A stretch of DNA of 64,000 nt from Exiguobacterium sp. BMC-KP (lineage in GTDB: Bacteria; Bacillota; Bacilli; Exiguobacteriales; Exiguobacteriaceae), in contig NZ_LGIW01000014.1 in the NCBI RefSeq assembly GCF_001275385.1, positions 1 through 64,000 of the forward strand. Direction: 5' to 3'. The notes beneath the pieces are model-generated. The model made no database searches. It saw nothing but the letters and a program-made list of their open reading frames with translations, and was not told the origin of the DNA. A program made the position numbers and the translations under genes. The stretch's first letter is position 1. Each line of letters starts with the position of its first letter. Of the stretch, positions 1-8,912 are shown piece after piece.

Positions 1-54
1 TAGAGCAACTGACTTGTAATCAGTAGGTCGCGGGTTCGACTCCTGTTGCCGGCA
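1..54 (+). tRNA. tRNA-Thr(TGT), 5' end outside window
   Basis: The sequence enters in the D arm. The anticodon loop CTTGTAA (13-19) carries anticodon TGT, the T loop GGTTCGA follows, and the acceptor 3' strand is GCCGGC with discriminator A at about 54. No CCA is encoded. It is the first of five tRNAs in tandem, so it is probably part of an rRNA-linked tRNA operon that starts upstream. Confidence 0.93.
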
Positions 55-92
55 CTGTTTTTTCTCAATTGTATAAGTTTCCTAGACAAACT

Positions 93-176
93 GGGGGGGT
101 AGCGAAGTGGCTAAACGCGGCGGACTGTAAATCCGCTCCCTCGGGTTCGGCGGTTCGAATCCGCCCCCCCCCACCA
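93..176 (+). tRNA. tRNA-Tyr(GTA)
   Basis: Acceptor GGGGGGG pairs with the CCCCCCC before ACCA. The anticodon loop CTGTAAA holds GTA at 127-129, and the long variable arm is typical of Tyr tRNA. CCA is encoded (174-176). Confidence 0.96.
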
Positions 177-180
177 TGTC

Positions 181-253
181 GAGCCATTAGCTCAGTTGGT
201 AGAGCATCTGACTTTTAATCAGAGGGTCGCAGGTTCGAATCCTGCATGGCTCA
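181..253 (+). tRNA. tRNA-Lys(TTT)
   Basis: Acceptor GAGCCAT/ATGGCTC closes a standard 73-nt cloverleaf. Anticodon TTT lies at 214-216. No CCA is encoded, unlike the Tyr and Ala genes beside it. Confidence 0.96.
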
Positions 254-259
254 TTTCTT

Positions 260-331
260 GCGGAAGTAGTTCAGTGGTAGAATACGACCTTGCCAAGGTC
301 GGGGTCGCGGGTTCGAATCCCGTCTTCCGCT
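260..331 (+). tRNA. tRNA-Gly(GCC)
   Basis: Acceptor GCGGAAG/CTTCCGC, loop TTGCCAA with anticodon GCC at 292-294, discriminator T. No encoded CCA. Confidence 0.95.
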
Positions 332-341
332 TTTTCTTTTT

Positions 342-417
342 GGGGCCTTAGCTCAGCTGGGAGAGCGCCTGCCTTGCACGCAGGAGGTCAGCGGTTCGAT
401 CCCGCTAGGCTCCACCA
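342..417 (+). tRNA. tRNA-Ala(TGC)
   Basis: Acceptor GGGGCCT pairs with AGGCTCC (one wobble). The anticodon loop CTTGCAC has TGC at 375-377, and CCA is encoded at the 3' end. This is the last tRNA of the cluster; terminator-like hairpins follow. Confidence 0.96.
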
Positions 418-432
418 ATTTTATTTAAAGAT

Positions 433-466
433 CTTAAGCGAGTTTCGTTCGTCTTAAGTTTTTTTT
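433..466 (+). terminator. Terminator of the tRNA cluster
   Basis: CTTAAG-CGA pairs with TCG-(T)-CTTAAG around a short loop, followed by eight T residues. It lies directly after tRNA-Ala. Confidence 0.75.
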
Positions 467-504
467 ATATGAAATGCCAAGCATAACCAGAGTACGTACG
501 CAAG

Positions 505-535
505 AACACCGTGATTCCCTTCACGGTGTTTTTTT
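505..535 (+). terminator. Second terminator after the tRNA cluster
   Basis: Perfect 10-bp stem AACACCGTGA / TCACGGTGTT with a 6-nt loop, then a T run. With the hairpin at 433-466 it forms a tandem terminator separating the tRNA operon from the arginase gene. Confidence 0.85.
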
Positions 536-561
536 GTATATTCATGCGTCATTTTGTCGAG

Positions 562-591
562 TTGAACCACTTGTTTGTTACCGCTTACAAT
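562..591 (+). promoter_or_regulatory. Sigma-A-like promoter of the arginase gene
   Basis: TTGAAC (562-567), 18 bp, then TACAAT (586-591). This places the transcript start near 598, about 30 nt before the ATG, with an AGGGGG ribosome site between. Confidence 0.65.
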
Positions 592-628
592 ATGTGTAGA
601 AGTGACTATGACATAGGGGGAATATCGA

Positions 629-1537
629 ATGAATATCGCGTATATCAGCGTACCGTATCGTTATGGACAAGGAAAGCCGGGCACTGAACACGGACCTGCA
701 GCTGTCGAAAAAGCTGGTCTACTAGCGACACTCGAAGCACGGGGACAAGAAGCAGTTCGCTACGGGGAAGCGGCTGTCTTATCCGAAGATGCAGTCCGAG
801 AAGAAGATCCGAAACTGAAACGTCTCGAAGGAGTCGTCCATACGACGAATGACTTGCACCTGATTGTTCGTGATGCGTTATCGGAACAACGTTTTCCGTT
901 ACTTGTCGGTGGTGATCACAGCATGGCGATCGGAACGATTGCAGGTCTTCGCCAGACTGTGCCACGTCTTGGGGTCATCTGGTTCGATGCACACGGTGAT
1001 TTGAATACACCTGAAACATCACCTTCTGGTAACATCCACGGCATGCCGCTCGCTGTAGCCCTTGGGGAAGGACATCAGCGCTTAACGGAAGTCGGAGGGA
1101 CAGATGTCAAATTGCAACCAGAGCATCTCGTTTTCATCGGATTACGTGACGTCGATCCAGGCGAACAAGAGTTGATTGATCGTCTTGGTATTCGTGTCTA
1201 TGATATGGAAGCGATCCGAACGCGGGGAATGGATGCAATCATGGAAGAAGCAATTGCTTATTTGAAAGAAACAACGGATGCTTTTTATTTAAGCTTCGAT
1301 ATGGATGGTCTTGATCCATCACTCGTCGTTGGTACAGGAACACGTGTCGCTGATGGTATCTTCTTAGATGATGCGAAGACTGTGTTACAGCATTGCGCAA
1401 CAGCAGAAGACTTTATCGCTGCTGAATTCGTTGAAGTGAATCCGTTACTTGAAGAAGGAAACGGTACTGCAGAGCTTGCGAATGAGCTGATTGGCGATTT
1501 ACTTTTGGCAATGGAAACACATCGCTTAGTAAAATAA
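629..1537 (+). CDS. rocF: Arginase
   Basis: Hydrolyses L-arginine to ornithine and urea using a binuclear manganese centre. The ureohydrolase metal motifs are complete: GGDHS at residues 94-98, DAHGD at 120-124 and SFDMDGLDP at 222-230. The length of 302 aa fits Bacillus-type RocF, which is the reason for preferring arginase over agmatinase. ATG at 629 follows an AGGGGG ribosome site. The gene is monocistronic, with its own promoter (562-591) and a terminator at 1545. In other Bacillales arginase sits in the same place, just upstream of sigW. Agmatinase activity cannot be excluded from sequence alone. Confidence 0.93.
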   Translation: MNIAYISVPYRYGQGKPGTEHGPAAVEKAGLLATLEARGQEAVRYGEAAVLSEDAVREEDPKLKRLEGVVHTTNDLHLIVRDALSEQRFPLLVGGDHSMAIGTIAGLRQTVPRLGVIWFDAHGDLNTPETSPSGNIHGMPLAVALGEGHQRLTEVGGTDVKLQPEHLVFIGLRDVDPGEQELIDRLGIRVYDMEAIRTRGMDAIMEEAIAYLKETTDAFYLSFDMDGLDPSLVVGTGTRVADGIFLDDAKTVLQHCATAEDFIAAEFVEVNPLLEEGNGTAELANELIGDLLLAMETHRLVK

Positions 1538-1544
1538 TGGTTAG

Positions 1545-1581
1545 AACTTGAACTCTTTTCATCGGGGTTCAAGTTTTTTTT
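1545..1581 (+). terminator. Terminator after arginase
   Basis: AACTTGAAC / GTTCAAGTT stem followed by a T run, directly downstream of the arginase stop codon. Confidence 0.88.
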
Positions 1582-1600
1582 GTTACAATTTAAAAGGAGA

Positions 1601-1628
1601 TGAAACATTTATCGGTCGACTTCGTATA
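1601..1628 (+). promoter_or_regulatory. Sigma-W-type (ECF) autoregulatory promoter
   Basis: TGAAAC (1601-1606) and CGTATA (1623-1628) are separated by 16 bp and begin TGAAACATTT. This is essentially the known Bacillus sigma-W promoter consensus, placed 35 bp before sigW. It implies that sigma-W transcribes its own operon. Confidence 0.9.
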
Positions 1629-1662
1629 AGAGATTGACCGCATAGAGCGGGGGGTATTCAAA

Positions 1663-2226
1663 GTGGAAGAAACGACACTACGCTTAATCGAGCGAGTGAA
1701 ACAAGGAGACCGTGATGCGTTCGCGGCACTTGTTGATCTATATAAGGAAGGTGCCTTTCTTGTGGCTTTCCGTGTCTTGCGCGATCGAATGGAAGCGGAG
1801 GATGCGACACAAGAAGCCTTTATCCGTGTATTTACGAAGATTGATTCGTATAATGCACAATGGAAGTTCCGAACTTGGTTATACCGAATCGTTACAAACG
1901 TATCGATTGACCGATTACGGAAAAAGAAACCTGATTATTCTCTTGATGCTGAGATGTCAGGTACTGAAGGACTGACATTGTATTCACAACTCGAGAGCAA
2001 GGACACCTTGCCGGAGGACCAAGTGGTCGATAACGAGCAACGAAACGAAGTCGGGGATGCGATTGCAGCTTTACCAGAAAAATACCGTGTCCCACTCGTC
2101 CTGAAATATGTAGAAGATCTATCACTGAAAGAAATCAGTGAAATGATCGAATTACCAGTCGCTACTGTCAAAACTAGAATTCATCGTGGACGGGAAGCGC
2201 TGAAAAAGCATTTTGCTAAACGATGA
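1663..2226 (+). CDS. sigW: ECF RNA polymerase sigma factor SigW
   Basis: An extracytoplasmic-function sigma factor of 187 aa, the usual length for SigW. Region 2 spans roughly residues 10-90 and includes the AEDATQEAFIRVF stretch and the W-x-Y-R-I segment. Region 4 covers roughly 125-185 with the helix-turn-helix around SLKEISEMIELPVATVKTRIHRG. The start is GTG at 1663, 7-8 nt after GGGGGG. In Bacillus SigW responds to envelope stress and controls antibiotic and bacteriocin resistance genes. It is followed 16 nt later by its anti-sigma gene and preceded by its own type of promoter, so the autoregulatory loop appears intact. Confidence 0.95.
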   Translation: MEETTLRLIERVKQGDRDAFAALVDLYKEGAFLVAFRVLRDRMEAEDATQEAFIRVFTKIDSYNAQWKFRTWLYRIVTNVSIDRLRKKKPDYSLDAEMSGTEGLTLYSQLESKDTLPEDQVVDNEQRNEVGDAIAALPEKYRVPLVLKYVEDLSLKEISEMIELPVATVKTRIHRGREALKKHFAKR

Positions 2227-2242
2227 GAAGGAGGAACTCACC

Positions 2243-2863
2243 ATGTCACGAGAGCATGTACATGAACGGATCCAGGATTATTTAGATCAAAACCAACCAC
2301 CTGAGGACTTCGAGCGATTAGAAGCAGAGTTACGGGAAGCAGACGCGATGGACGAGTTCGAAGAGTATCGGCTCCTTGATGCTCGACTACGTCAACTTCC
2401 AGCGCCCAAATTATCGGCAGATTTTACATCCCGCGTGCTGGCACAATTGCCCGACCAGGTGGATATGCCAAGCGCTGCTTTGCTACACCAACCACAACCG
2501 TCTCGTTTTGGAGGGAAGATGAAGCAGTACCCATTGCTCGCGGCAGCGGCTGTGTTCTTACTCTTGTCGGTCGGTAGCCTGGGTGGTTATATGGCACAAG
2601 AAGAACATGACTTATCCTATACGAATGCACCAGGTATCGTCGCTCAAAATGGCGAAGTTGTCGTCCCGAAAGGCGTCACAGTCGATCAGGATCTTTACGT
2701 CGAAGGTGGAAACGTCCGAATCGAAGGGAAAGTCAATGGCGACGTCATGACCGTTGACGGGAAAGCCTACACGGCGAGTGCTGGTAGTGTGACTGGAGAA
2801 ATTAAGGAAATCGATCAATTATTTGAACGCGTATGGTACGGAATCAAGCGTCTATTTCAATAA
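2243..2863 (+). CDS. rsiW: Anti-sigma-W factor RsiW, lacking the zinc-site cysteines
   Basis: A membrane anti-sigma factor that holds SigW until regulated proteolysis releases it. ATG at 2243 follows AAGGAGG; an in-frame ATG at 2213 lies inside sigW and has no ribosome site. The product has 206 residues: a cytoplasmic sigma-binding region (1-95), one transmembrane helix (about 96-116) and an extracytoplasmic part. Its PKGVTVDQDLYVEGG...ASAGSVTGEI...DQLFERVWYGIK segment matches Bacillus RsiW closely. The protein contains no cysteine at all, so the usual H-x3-C-x2-C zinc motif of this family is absent. Position, orientation and the C-terminal match leave the identity in little doubt. Confidence 0.9.
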   Translation: MSREHVHERIQDYLDQNQPPEDFERLEAELREADAMDEFEEYRLLDARLRQLPAPKLSADFTSRVLAQLPDQVDMPSAALLHQPQPSRFGGKMKQYPLLAAAAVFLLLSVGSLGGYMAQEEHDLSYTNAPGIVAQNGEVVVPKGVTVDQDLYVEGGNVRIEGKVNGDVMTVDGKAYTASAGSVTGEIKEIDQLFERVWYGIKRLFQ

Positions 2864-2869
2864 TCAGCT

Positions 2870-2893
2870 GGGACGAGTCGAACTCGTCCCTTT
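2870..2893 (+). terminator. Hairpin after rsiW (weak terminator)
   Basis: GGGACGAG / CTCGTCCC with a 5-nt loop, followed by only TTTG. The short T tract suggests partial read-through into cdaA. Confidence 0.5.
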
Positions 2894-2894
2894 G

Positions 2895-2903
2895 TGCTAT
2901 AAT
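2895..2903 (+). promoter_or_regulatory. Extended -10 promoter for cdaA-cdaR-glmM
   Basis: TGCTATAAT is a perfect extended -10 (TGn plus TATAAT at 2898-2903). No good -35 exists because that position is occupied by the preceding hairpin. Confidence 0.6.
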
Positions 2904-2939
2904 GGAAACTGTTTAAATCAGATGAGTTAGGGGGCACGG

Positions 2940-3803
2940 TTGGTGAATTACTTCAGCTGGCAACCACTTCAATTTCAATTGTTGAAACTGGGAGAAAACG
3001 TACATTGGTACGATTATATTAATGATGTGATTGATATCGCGGTCGTGACGTTCGTCATCTACCGTCTCATGATCATCGTCAAAGGGACGAAAGCTGTCCA
3101 GCTCATTAAAGGCATCTCGGTCATTTTGATCAGTTGGTTCCTGAGCGGCTTTTTTGGACTCAAAACATTGCAATTCTTACTGAATCAAATCATCACTTAC
3201 GGGTTACTAGGGATCATCATCATTTTCCAACCCGAGCTCCGACGTGGACTCGAACACCTCGGACGAACGAGTAAATTCTTCTCACGCAGTGCGATCAGTG
3301 ATGAAGATGAGCAAGTTCGAATCGTCGATGCGCTCGTATCGTCTGCTCAATACATGTCGAAGCGTCGTATCGGAGCGCTCGTGACGATTGAGCGTGAGAC
3401 AGGACTAAGTGAATACGTCGAGACAGGCATTCCGCTCGGCTCGCAAATCACAAGTCAACTCTTGATCAACTTATTCATTCCGAATACGCCACTTCATGAT
3501 GGTGCTGTCATTGTCCAGCAAGGCAAGTTAGCAGCTGCTGCCTGTTACTTACCGCTGTCAGAGAGCGCACATATTTCAAAAGATTTGGGCACACGTCACC
3601 GGGCAGCAATCGGAGTCAGTGAGGTAACGGATAGTGTCACACTCGTCGTCTCAGAGGAAACAGGTGGCGTTTCTCTCGCCATCAACGGACGCCTGTACCG
3701 AGAACTTGATGAAGAATCCTTACGGACGAAGTTGCTTGAGACAATCGTCAAGGTCGAACCGACGAATACTTCCTTCTTGAACTGGATGGGGGCGAAAAAA
3801 TAA
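2940..3803 (+). CDS. cdaA: Diadenylate cyclase CdaA
   Basis: Condenses two ATP molecules to cyclic di-AMP, a messenger for osmolyte and cell-wall homeostasis. N-terminal membrane helices lie within about residues 30-95. The DAC catalytic domain follows, with DGA at 187-189 and RHR at 219-221, both required in this family. The start is ambiguous: TTG at 2940 and GTG at 2943 are adjacent, and the GTG has the better distance (8 nt) from GGGGG. The stop overlaps the cdaR start by one base. The order cdaA-cdaR-glmM is conserved in Firmicutes and indicates control of the cyclase by CdaR and GlmM. Confidence 0.95.
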   Translation: MVNYFSWQPLQFQLLKLGENVHWYDYINDVIDIAVVTFVIYRLMIIVKGTKAVQLIKGISVILISWFLSGFFGLKTLQFLLNQIITYGLLGIIIIFQPELRRGLEHLGRTSKFFSRSAISDEDEQVRIVDALVSSAQYMSKRRIGALVTIERETGLSEYVETGIPLGSQITSQLLINLFIPNTPLHDGAVIVQQGKLAAAACYLPLSESAHISKDLGTRHRAAIGVSEVTDSVTLVVSEETGGVSLAINGRLYRELDEESLRTKLLETIVKVEPTNTSFLNWMGAKK

Positions 3804-5089
3804 TGTTCGAAAAGTGGTTCAATGAACGCTGGTTCTTACGCATTGTCGCTGTCGCCTTAGCCGTCATGTTGTATCTGATGGTTGCAGGTTCGAATACGAC
3901 AGGAAAAAGTGATGCGGCTAGCCTCTTACCGATCGCAGGACAAGGTTCAACGAAATTTGATGTGCCAATCACAGTCCAGTACGATGAATCGCAGTGGGTC
4001 GCTTATAATATTCCAGATAGTATGGAAGTGACCGTTAAAGGTCCTTCGAGTAGCTTGACGATGCTTCGGCTCGTTCAGGATTTTGGATTATCGATTGATT
4101 TAAAAGGACTTGATCCCGGATATCACCGTGTCCGTGTCACGGCAACCGGCTTCGGGAAAGATGTCGAAGTGACACCAAAACAACAGACGATTGAAGTCTT
4201 CCTTGATAAGAAGATTACAAAGGAAGTACCGGTACAAGTTGCCTTACTAAATAAAAATAAAATCGCTGAAGGATATGTCGTAGGTGAAGCACAGCCGAAC
4301 CAACAAACGGTCGAAGTCACGGGTGGGGCAGAGAAGCTACAGGCAATTTCAGCGATTCAAGTTCCAATCGATGTAACAGGTCGAGCAGAGACGTTTAAAG
4401 AGACGTTCAATGCAAAAGCGACCGATGCAAATGGAAATACGATTAATGCATCGTACCAACCAGAGCAATTAGAAATCACAGTACCGATCTATAAGGAAAG
4501 TAAGACGGTACCGATCAATGTGAAAACAAAAGACAATGTCAAAAAAGGTTATACCGTCATTAAAATTGTTCCTGTCACGACACAAGCTCGTTTATATGGA
4601 ACAAAAGAAGAATTAGAACGCATTGGTTCTGTTGATACAGAAGCTGTCTCGTTGAAAGGATTAACGAAGACGACTGAAAAAACAGTCAAACTCGTTGAAC
4701 CAGAAAATGCAACAGCGATGGATCCGACGCGTGTTACAGTCAATATCGTCGTCGAAAAGGAAAATGCCAAGTCGACGACGGAAACCGTTGAGGATCGAGC
4801 TGAAAAAACGATTTCGGGTGTGAACGTTACATTGAATGGATTTGATGAATCGAAATATACGATTGATTACAATCAAACGATTGATGTTGTCGTCCGTGGG
4901 AAAGAATCTGATTTAGCAACGATCGATGCAACAGATATCAAAGCGGTCATCGACGTAACAGGACTGAAGGAAGGAACACATGGATTGCCGATCTCGTATC
5001 AGACGTCAAAAGCCTTTGATGTCTTGCGTCCTGATAATATGGATGTCACGCTGAAAGCTGTTCCCCGGACTTCTGTTCCGACCAATTAA
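3803..5089 (+). CDS. cdaR: CdaA regulator CdaR (YbbR-domain protein)
   Basis: A membrane-anchored regulator of the diadenylate cyclase. It has one N-terminal transmembrane helix (about residues 12-32) followed by a long extracytoplasmic part made of repeated YbbR domains; the recurring V-x-V-x-L-x-G/N and PxxVxVTG-like strands suggest four copies. The length of 428 aa is normal for the family. It is translationally coupled to cdaA (TAATG overlap) and lies 29 nt before glmM. In Bacillus it alters c-di-AMP synthesis through contact with CdaA. Confidence 0.92.
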   Translation: MFEKWFNERWFLRIVAVALAVMLYLMVAGSNTTGKSDAASLLPIAGQGSTKFDVPITVQYDESQWVAYNIPDSMEVTVKGPSSSLTMLRLVQDFGLSIDLKGLDPGYHRVRVTATGFGKDVEVTPKQQTIEVFLDKKITKEVPVQVALLNKNKIAEGYVVGEAQPNQQTVEVTGGAEKLQAISAIQVPIDVTGRAETFKETFNAKATDANGNTINASYQPEQLEITVPIYKESKTVPINVKTKDNVKKGYTVIKIVPVTTQARLYGTKEELERIGSVDTEAVSLKGLTKTTEKTVKLVEPENATAMDPTRVTVNIVVEKENAKSTTETVEDRAEKTISGVNVTLNGFDESKYTIDYNQTIDVVVRGKESDLATIDATDIKAVIDVTGLKEGTHGLPISYQTSKAFDVLRPDNMDVTLKAVPRTSVPTN

Positions 5090-5118
5090 AACAAATTAGT
5101 GAAATGAGGAAATAACAC

Positions 5119-6474
5119 ATGGGTAAGTATTTTGGAACTGACGGCGTACGCGGCGTCGCAAACGTAGAATTGACACCGGAGCTTGCGTACCGTCTTGGTC
5201 GAACAGGTGGTTACGTGTTGACGAAACACGAAAGCACACGACCAAAAGTGTTGATTGGGCGCGATACACGTGTTTCTGGTCAAATGCTTGAGAACGCGCT
5301 CATCGCTGGTCTTTTATCGATCGGTGCAGAAGTCATGCGTCTTGGTGTCATCTCGACACCGGGTGTCGCGTATCTGACAAAAACAATGGATGCGACAGCA
5401 GGAGTTATGATATCTGCTTCACACAATCCAGTTGAAGATAACGGAATCAAGTTCTTCGGCTCAGATGGCTTTAAGCTCGATGACGCAACAGAACTCGAAA
5501 TCGAAGCATTACTCGATGAAGTAGAAGATACGTTACCGCGTCCAGCTGGTAAAGAACTCGGCTTCGTTCACGATTACTTTGAGGGTGCGCAAAAATACCT
5601 CCATATGCTTCGTCAGACATCGGATGAAGACTTCTCAGGTATTCATGTCGCGATCGATGGTGCACATGGTGCGACGTCAAGCCTTGCACCACGCCTATTC
5701 GGTGACTTGGAAGCAGAAGTGTCGACGATCGGAACAACTCCGAACGGACTCAACATCAACGATGGTGTTGGTTCGACACATCCAGAACATCTCGCTGCTT
5801 TCGTCAAAGAAAAGAGCGCGGATGTTGGTCTATCATTTGATGGAGATGGCGATCGCTTGATTGCTGTTGATGAGAACGGCGATATCGTCGATGGCGATAA
5901 AATCATGTTTATCTGCGGAAAATACTTGAACGAACTCGGTCGTCTGAAAGACAATACGATTGTCGCGACAGTCATGAGTAACCTCGGTTTCCATAAAACA
6001 GTCGAAGAACACGGGATGACGGCGCTTCAGACAGCCGTCGGTGATCGTTATGTCGTTGAAGAGATGCGTAAGAATGACTATACGCTTGGTGGCGAACAAT
6101 CAGGTCATATCATTTTCATGGATTATTCAACGACAGGTGACGGTATGTTGTCAGGCGTCCAGTTGTTGCAAATCATGAAAGCGACAGGGAAGAAACTATC
6201 GGAACTCGCTGCTGAGATGCCAATCTTCCCACAACGTCTCGTCAACATCCGTGTTTCTGATAAAAATGGTGCAATGAGCGGTCCTGCCGTTCAAGCGATC
6301 ATTGCAGAAGTCGAAGCAGAGATGGCAGGTAACGGACGGATCCTCGTTCGAGCGTCAGGTACAGAGCCACTCGTACGTGTCATGGCGGAAGCACCGACAC
6401 AAGAGGCATGTGATGCATACGTTGAGCGGATCGCAAACGTTGTTCGTGAGAATTATGCGTTACAAGAAAACTAA
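5119..6474 (+). CDS. glmM: Phosphoglucosamine mutase GlmM
   Basis: Interconverts glucosamine-6-phosphate and glucosamine-1-phosphate on the route to UDP-GlcNAc. The phosphoserine loop ISASHNP places the catalytic Ser at residue 101. The metal-binding loop DGDGDR is at 241-246, and the C-terminal [12 protein letters not shown] phosphate-binding loop is present. At 451 aa it is full length. It is the last gene of the cdaA operon, ended by a strong terminator, and in other Firmicutes GlmM binds and inhibits CdaA. Confidence 0.97.
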   Translation: MGKYFGTDGVRGVANVELTPELAYRLGRTGGYVLTKHESTRPKVLIGRDTRVSGQMLENALIAGLLSIGAEVMRLGVISTPGVAYLTKTMDATAGVMISASHNPVEDNGIKFFGSDGFKLDDATELEIEALLDEVEDTLPRPAGKELGFVHDYFEGAQKYLHMLRQTSDEDFSGIHVAIDGAHGATSSLAPRLFGDLEAEVSTIGTTPNGLNINDGVGSTHPEHLAAFVKEKSADVGLSFDGDGDRLIAVDENGDIVDGDKIMFICGKYLNELGRLKDNTIVATVMSNLGFHKTVEEHGMTALQTAVGDRYVVEEMRKNDYTLGGEQSGHIIFMDYSTTGDGMLSGVQLLQIMKATGKKLSELAAEMPIFPQRLVNIRVSDKNGAMSGPAVQAIIAEVEAEMAGNGRILVRASGTEPLVRVMAEAPTQEACDAYVERIANVVRENYALQEN

Positions 6475-6480
6475 GGAATT

Positions 6481-6510
6481 GAAGCAGAGCGATCGCTCTG
6501 CTTCTTTTTT
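6481..6510 (+). terminator. Terminator after glmM
   Basis: A perfect 24-bp palindrome (GAAGCAGAGCGA and its complement) folds into a 10-bp stem with a GATC loop, followed by six T residues. Confidence 0.92.
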
Positions 6511-6611
6511 GCAATTTTTTTAGAAAAATCGATTGAGAATTTTACAAAAAATAGGGATTATACGTATTGATTAGTGAAATATCGGGAATAGTTACAACTA
6601 CGTTACCTTTC

Positions 6612-6640
6612 TTGCTTTTTCAAAGTAAAGTTCGTATGAT
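6612..6640 (+). promoter_or_regulatory. Promoter of glmS
   Basis: TTGCTT (6612-6617), 17 bp, TATGAT (6635-6640). This starts transcription about 34 nt before the ribozyme cleavage site. A weaker TTGAGA...GATTAT pair lies near 6533-6561. Confidence 0.6.
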
Positions 6641-6674
6641 GGTGAAGTCGGACAGAAACGGGGTCAGACGGAAC

Positions 6675-6850
6675 TAAAAAGCGCCAGGGCTTCCCTAAGT
6701 TAAGGAAAGCTGACGAGGTGGAGGTTTATCGAATCATTCGGCGGATGCCTCCCGGTACCAGATCCATACCGTAAACCGTTCTGAAATCGTCCAAGTGATT
6801 GGGCGGACAAACAGACCGGTCGGGATCCTCTCGACAAGAGCCGTTTCCTC
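6675..6850 (+). ncRNA. glmS ribozyme-riboswitch
   Basis: The leader contains the conserved glmS ribozyme elements in order: cleavage context AA|GCGCC between 6680 and 6681, the AAGTTAAGGAAAGCTGACGAGG segment (6697-6718), GGAGGTTTATCGAA, then TTCGGCGGATGCCTCCCGG and the following hairpins. In Gram-positive bacteria this RNA cleaves itself when GlcN6P binds, which destabilises the glmS mRNA and gives product feedback. The 3' boundary is approximate. Confidence 0.93.
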
Positions 6851-6884
6851 TTCAGGGAAATACTTGTAAATGGAGAGATGTAAC

Positions 6885-8681
6885 ATGTGCGGAATCGTAG
6901 GTATGATTGGACAGGTCAACACGAAGGAAATTCTATTAAAAGGTCTCGAGAAGCTCGAGTACCGCGGTTATGACTCGGCAGGTCTTGCGTTCGTCAATGA
7001 CGGCGTTCAAGTCCATAAAGAAGTAGGCCGGATTGCTGCGCTACGCGAAGTCGTTCCTGCAGAGGCAGACGGAACAGTCGGAATCGGACACACACGCTGG
7101 GCGACACACGGTGTCCCAAGCGTACCAAACGCGCACCCGCATCAAAGTGCTTCAACACGTTTCACACTCGTGCACAACGGCGTCATCGAGAACGATGAGC
7201 AGTTGAAAGCAGAATTGAACGTCGATCTTCTCAGCGACACGGATACAGAAGTCATCGTTCAGATGATTGAAAAGAACTTTAACGAGACAGGTGATGTTGC
7301 GGAAGCATTCCGTCAAACTCTTCGCGTCTTGCACGGTTCGTATGCCCTCGCATTGATTGATGCGGAAAACCCAGATGTCTTATACGTCGCGAAAAACAAA
7401 TCACCACTTCTCGTTGGTCTCGGTGACGGGACATTCAACGTCGTCGCATCAGACGCAATGGCAATGTTGCAAGTAACGGATCAATTCGTTGAGTTGCATG
7501 ACGGTGAGATGATCATCTTGACCCGTGATAGCGTTACGATCCAAGATCTCGACGGTAACATCCAAGAGCGTGAAGCATATACGGCTGAAATCGATGCATC
7601 AGATATCGAAAAAGGAACGTATGCGCACTACATGCTCAAAGAGATGGATGAGCAACCAGCTGTTATCCGCAACATCGTTCAAAAATATCAAAATGAAGCA
7701 GGCGACATCACACTCGACCAATCGGTTCGTGATCTCGTACTCGGTCGTGACCGTGTCTACATCATCGGTTGCGGAACAAGCTACCATGCTGGTTTGATCG
7801 GAAAACAGTTGATTGAACAAATCGCTGGTATCCCAACAGAAGTCCACATCTCTTCTGAGTTCGGATACAACATGCCATTATTGACAGAGAAACCACTCTT
7901 CCTATTCCTTTCACAATCAGGTGAAACAGCGGATAGCCGTGCCGTTCTCGTTGAAGCGAAAAAACTCGGTCACCCAGCATTGACGATCACGAACGTTCCA
8001 GGATCAACATTGTCACGTGAAGCAAACGCGACGTTGTTACTCCATGCGGGTCCAGAAATCGCCGTTGCTTCAACAAAAGCGTATACAGCTCAAATCGCTG
8101 TCCTCGCTGTTCTTGCGTTTGACCTCGCTCAAGCGAAAGGGGTTGCTGTCAACTTCGATCTCATGAAGGAACTCGGTAAAATCTCAAGTGCGATGGAATC
8201 GGTCATGTCTCAAAAAGATCGTTTCCAAGAAATCGCGACAGAGTACTTGTCTGAATCACGTAACGCGTTCTTCATCGGTCGCGGACAAGATGCATATGTC
8301 GGGATGGAAGGTGCATTGAAACTCAAAGAGATCTCGTATATCCAAGCAGAAGGATATGCAGGTGGCGAGCTCAAGCACGGTCCAATCGCTTTGATCGAAG
8401 ACAACACACCAGTCATCGCACTCGTGACACAACCACACGTTCACCTCAACAACCGTGGGAACGTCAAGGAAGTCGTCGCACGTGGTGCAAACGCGTGTGT
8501 CATCGCAGCAGAAGGTCTTGAATTGCCAACGGATGCATTCGTCATCCCAGCAGTCGAGCCACTCTTGTCACCGCTCTTGTCGGTCTTGCCACTTCAATTG
8601 ATTTCATACTATGCGGCACTCGGTCGCGACTGTGACGTCGATAAGCCACGTAACTTGGCGAAGTCAGTAACGGTTGAATAA
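6885..8681 (+). CDS. glmS: Glutamine-fructose-6-phosphate aminotransferase GlmS
   Basis: Makes glucosamine-6-phosphate from fructose-6-phosphate and glutamine, the first committed step to UDP-GlcNAc. The start is fixed at 6885 because the family requires Met-Cys at the N terminus: the protein begins MCGIVG, and Cys becomes the N-terminal nucleophile of the class II amidotransferase domain (about 1-240). Two SIS isomerase domains follow (about 280-420 and 450-590), and the C terminus is the usual KSVTVE. The length of 598 aa is typical. It is controlled by the ribozyme just upstream. Confidence 0.97.
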   Translation: MCGIVGMIGQVNTKEILLKGLEKLEYRGYDSAGLAFVNDGVQVHKEVGRIAALREVVPAEADGTVGIGHTRWATHGVPSVPNAHPHQSASTRFTLVHNGVIENDEQLKAELNVDLLSDTDTEVIVQMIEKNFNETGDVAEAFRQTLRVLHGSYALALIDAENPDVLYVAKNKSPLLVGLGDGTFNVVASDAMAMLQVTDQFVELHDGEMIILTRDSVTIQDLDGNIQEREAYTAEIDASDIEKGTYAHYMLKEMDEQPAVIRNIVQKYQNEAGDITLDQSVRDLVLGRDRVYIIGCGTSYHAGLIGKQLIEQIAGIPTEVHISSEFGYNMPLLTEKPLFLFLSQSGETADSRAVLVEAKKLGHPALTITNVPGSTLSREANATLLLHAGPEIAVASTKAYTAQIAVLAVLAFDLAQAKGVAVNFDLMKELGKISSAMESVMSQKDRFQEIATEYLSESRNAFFIGRGQDAYVGMEGALKLKEISYIQAEGYAGGELKHGPIALIEDNTPVIALVTQPHVHLNNRGNVKEVVARGANACVIAAEGLELPTDAFVIPAVEPLLSPLLSVLPLQLISYYAALGRDCDVDKPRNLAKSVTVE

Positions 8682-8757
8682 GTTAGTGAATTATTTTATG
8701 AATAAATGCACGAGCAAGATAAGCTTATATTCTTTATAGAATAAAATACCTTTTAGA

Positions 8758-8798
8758 CGAGAAGAATCGGAATCATAATCCGACTTTTCTCGTTTTTT
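8758..8798 (+). terminator. Terminator after glmS
   Basis: A 14-bp imperfect stem, CGAGAAGAATCGGA against TCCGACTTTTCTCG, then six T residues. The preceding 75 nt after the glmS stop hold nothing recognisable. Confidence 0.85.
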
Positions 8799-8912
8799 GT
8801 TGGACAAAAAGATTGAGTAAAAATATAGATAAAAGTGTGAAAAAGGTATAAGGAAGAATAAGAGAAAAAAAGAAGAGCGAAAATATTGGTTATAATCAAT
8901 GATATTTACATT

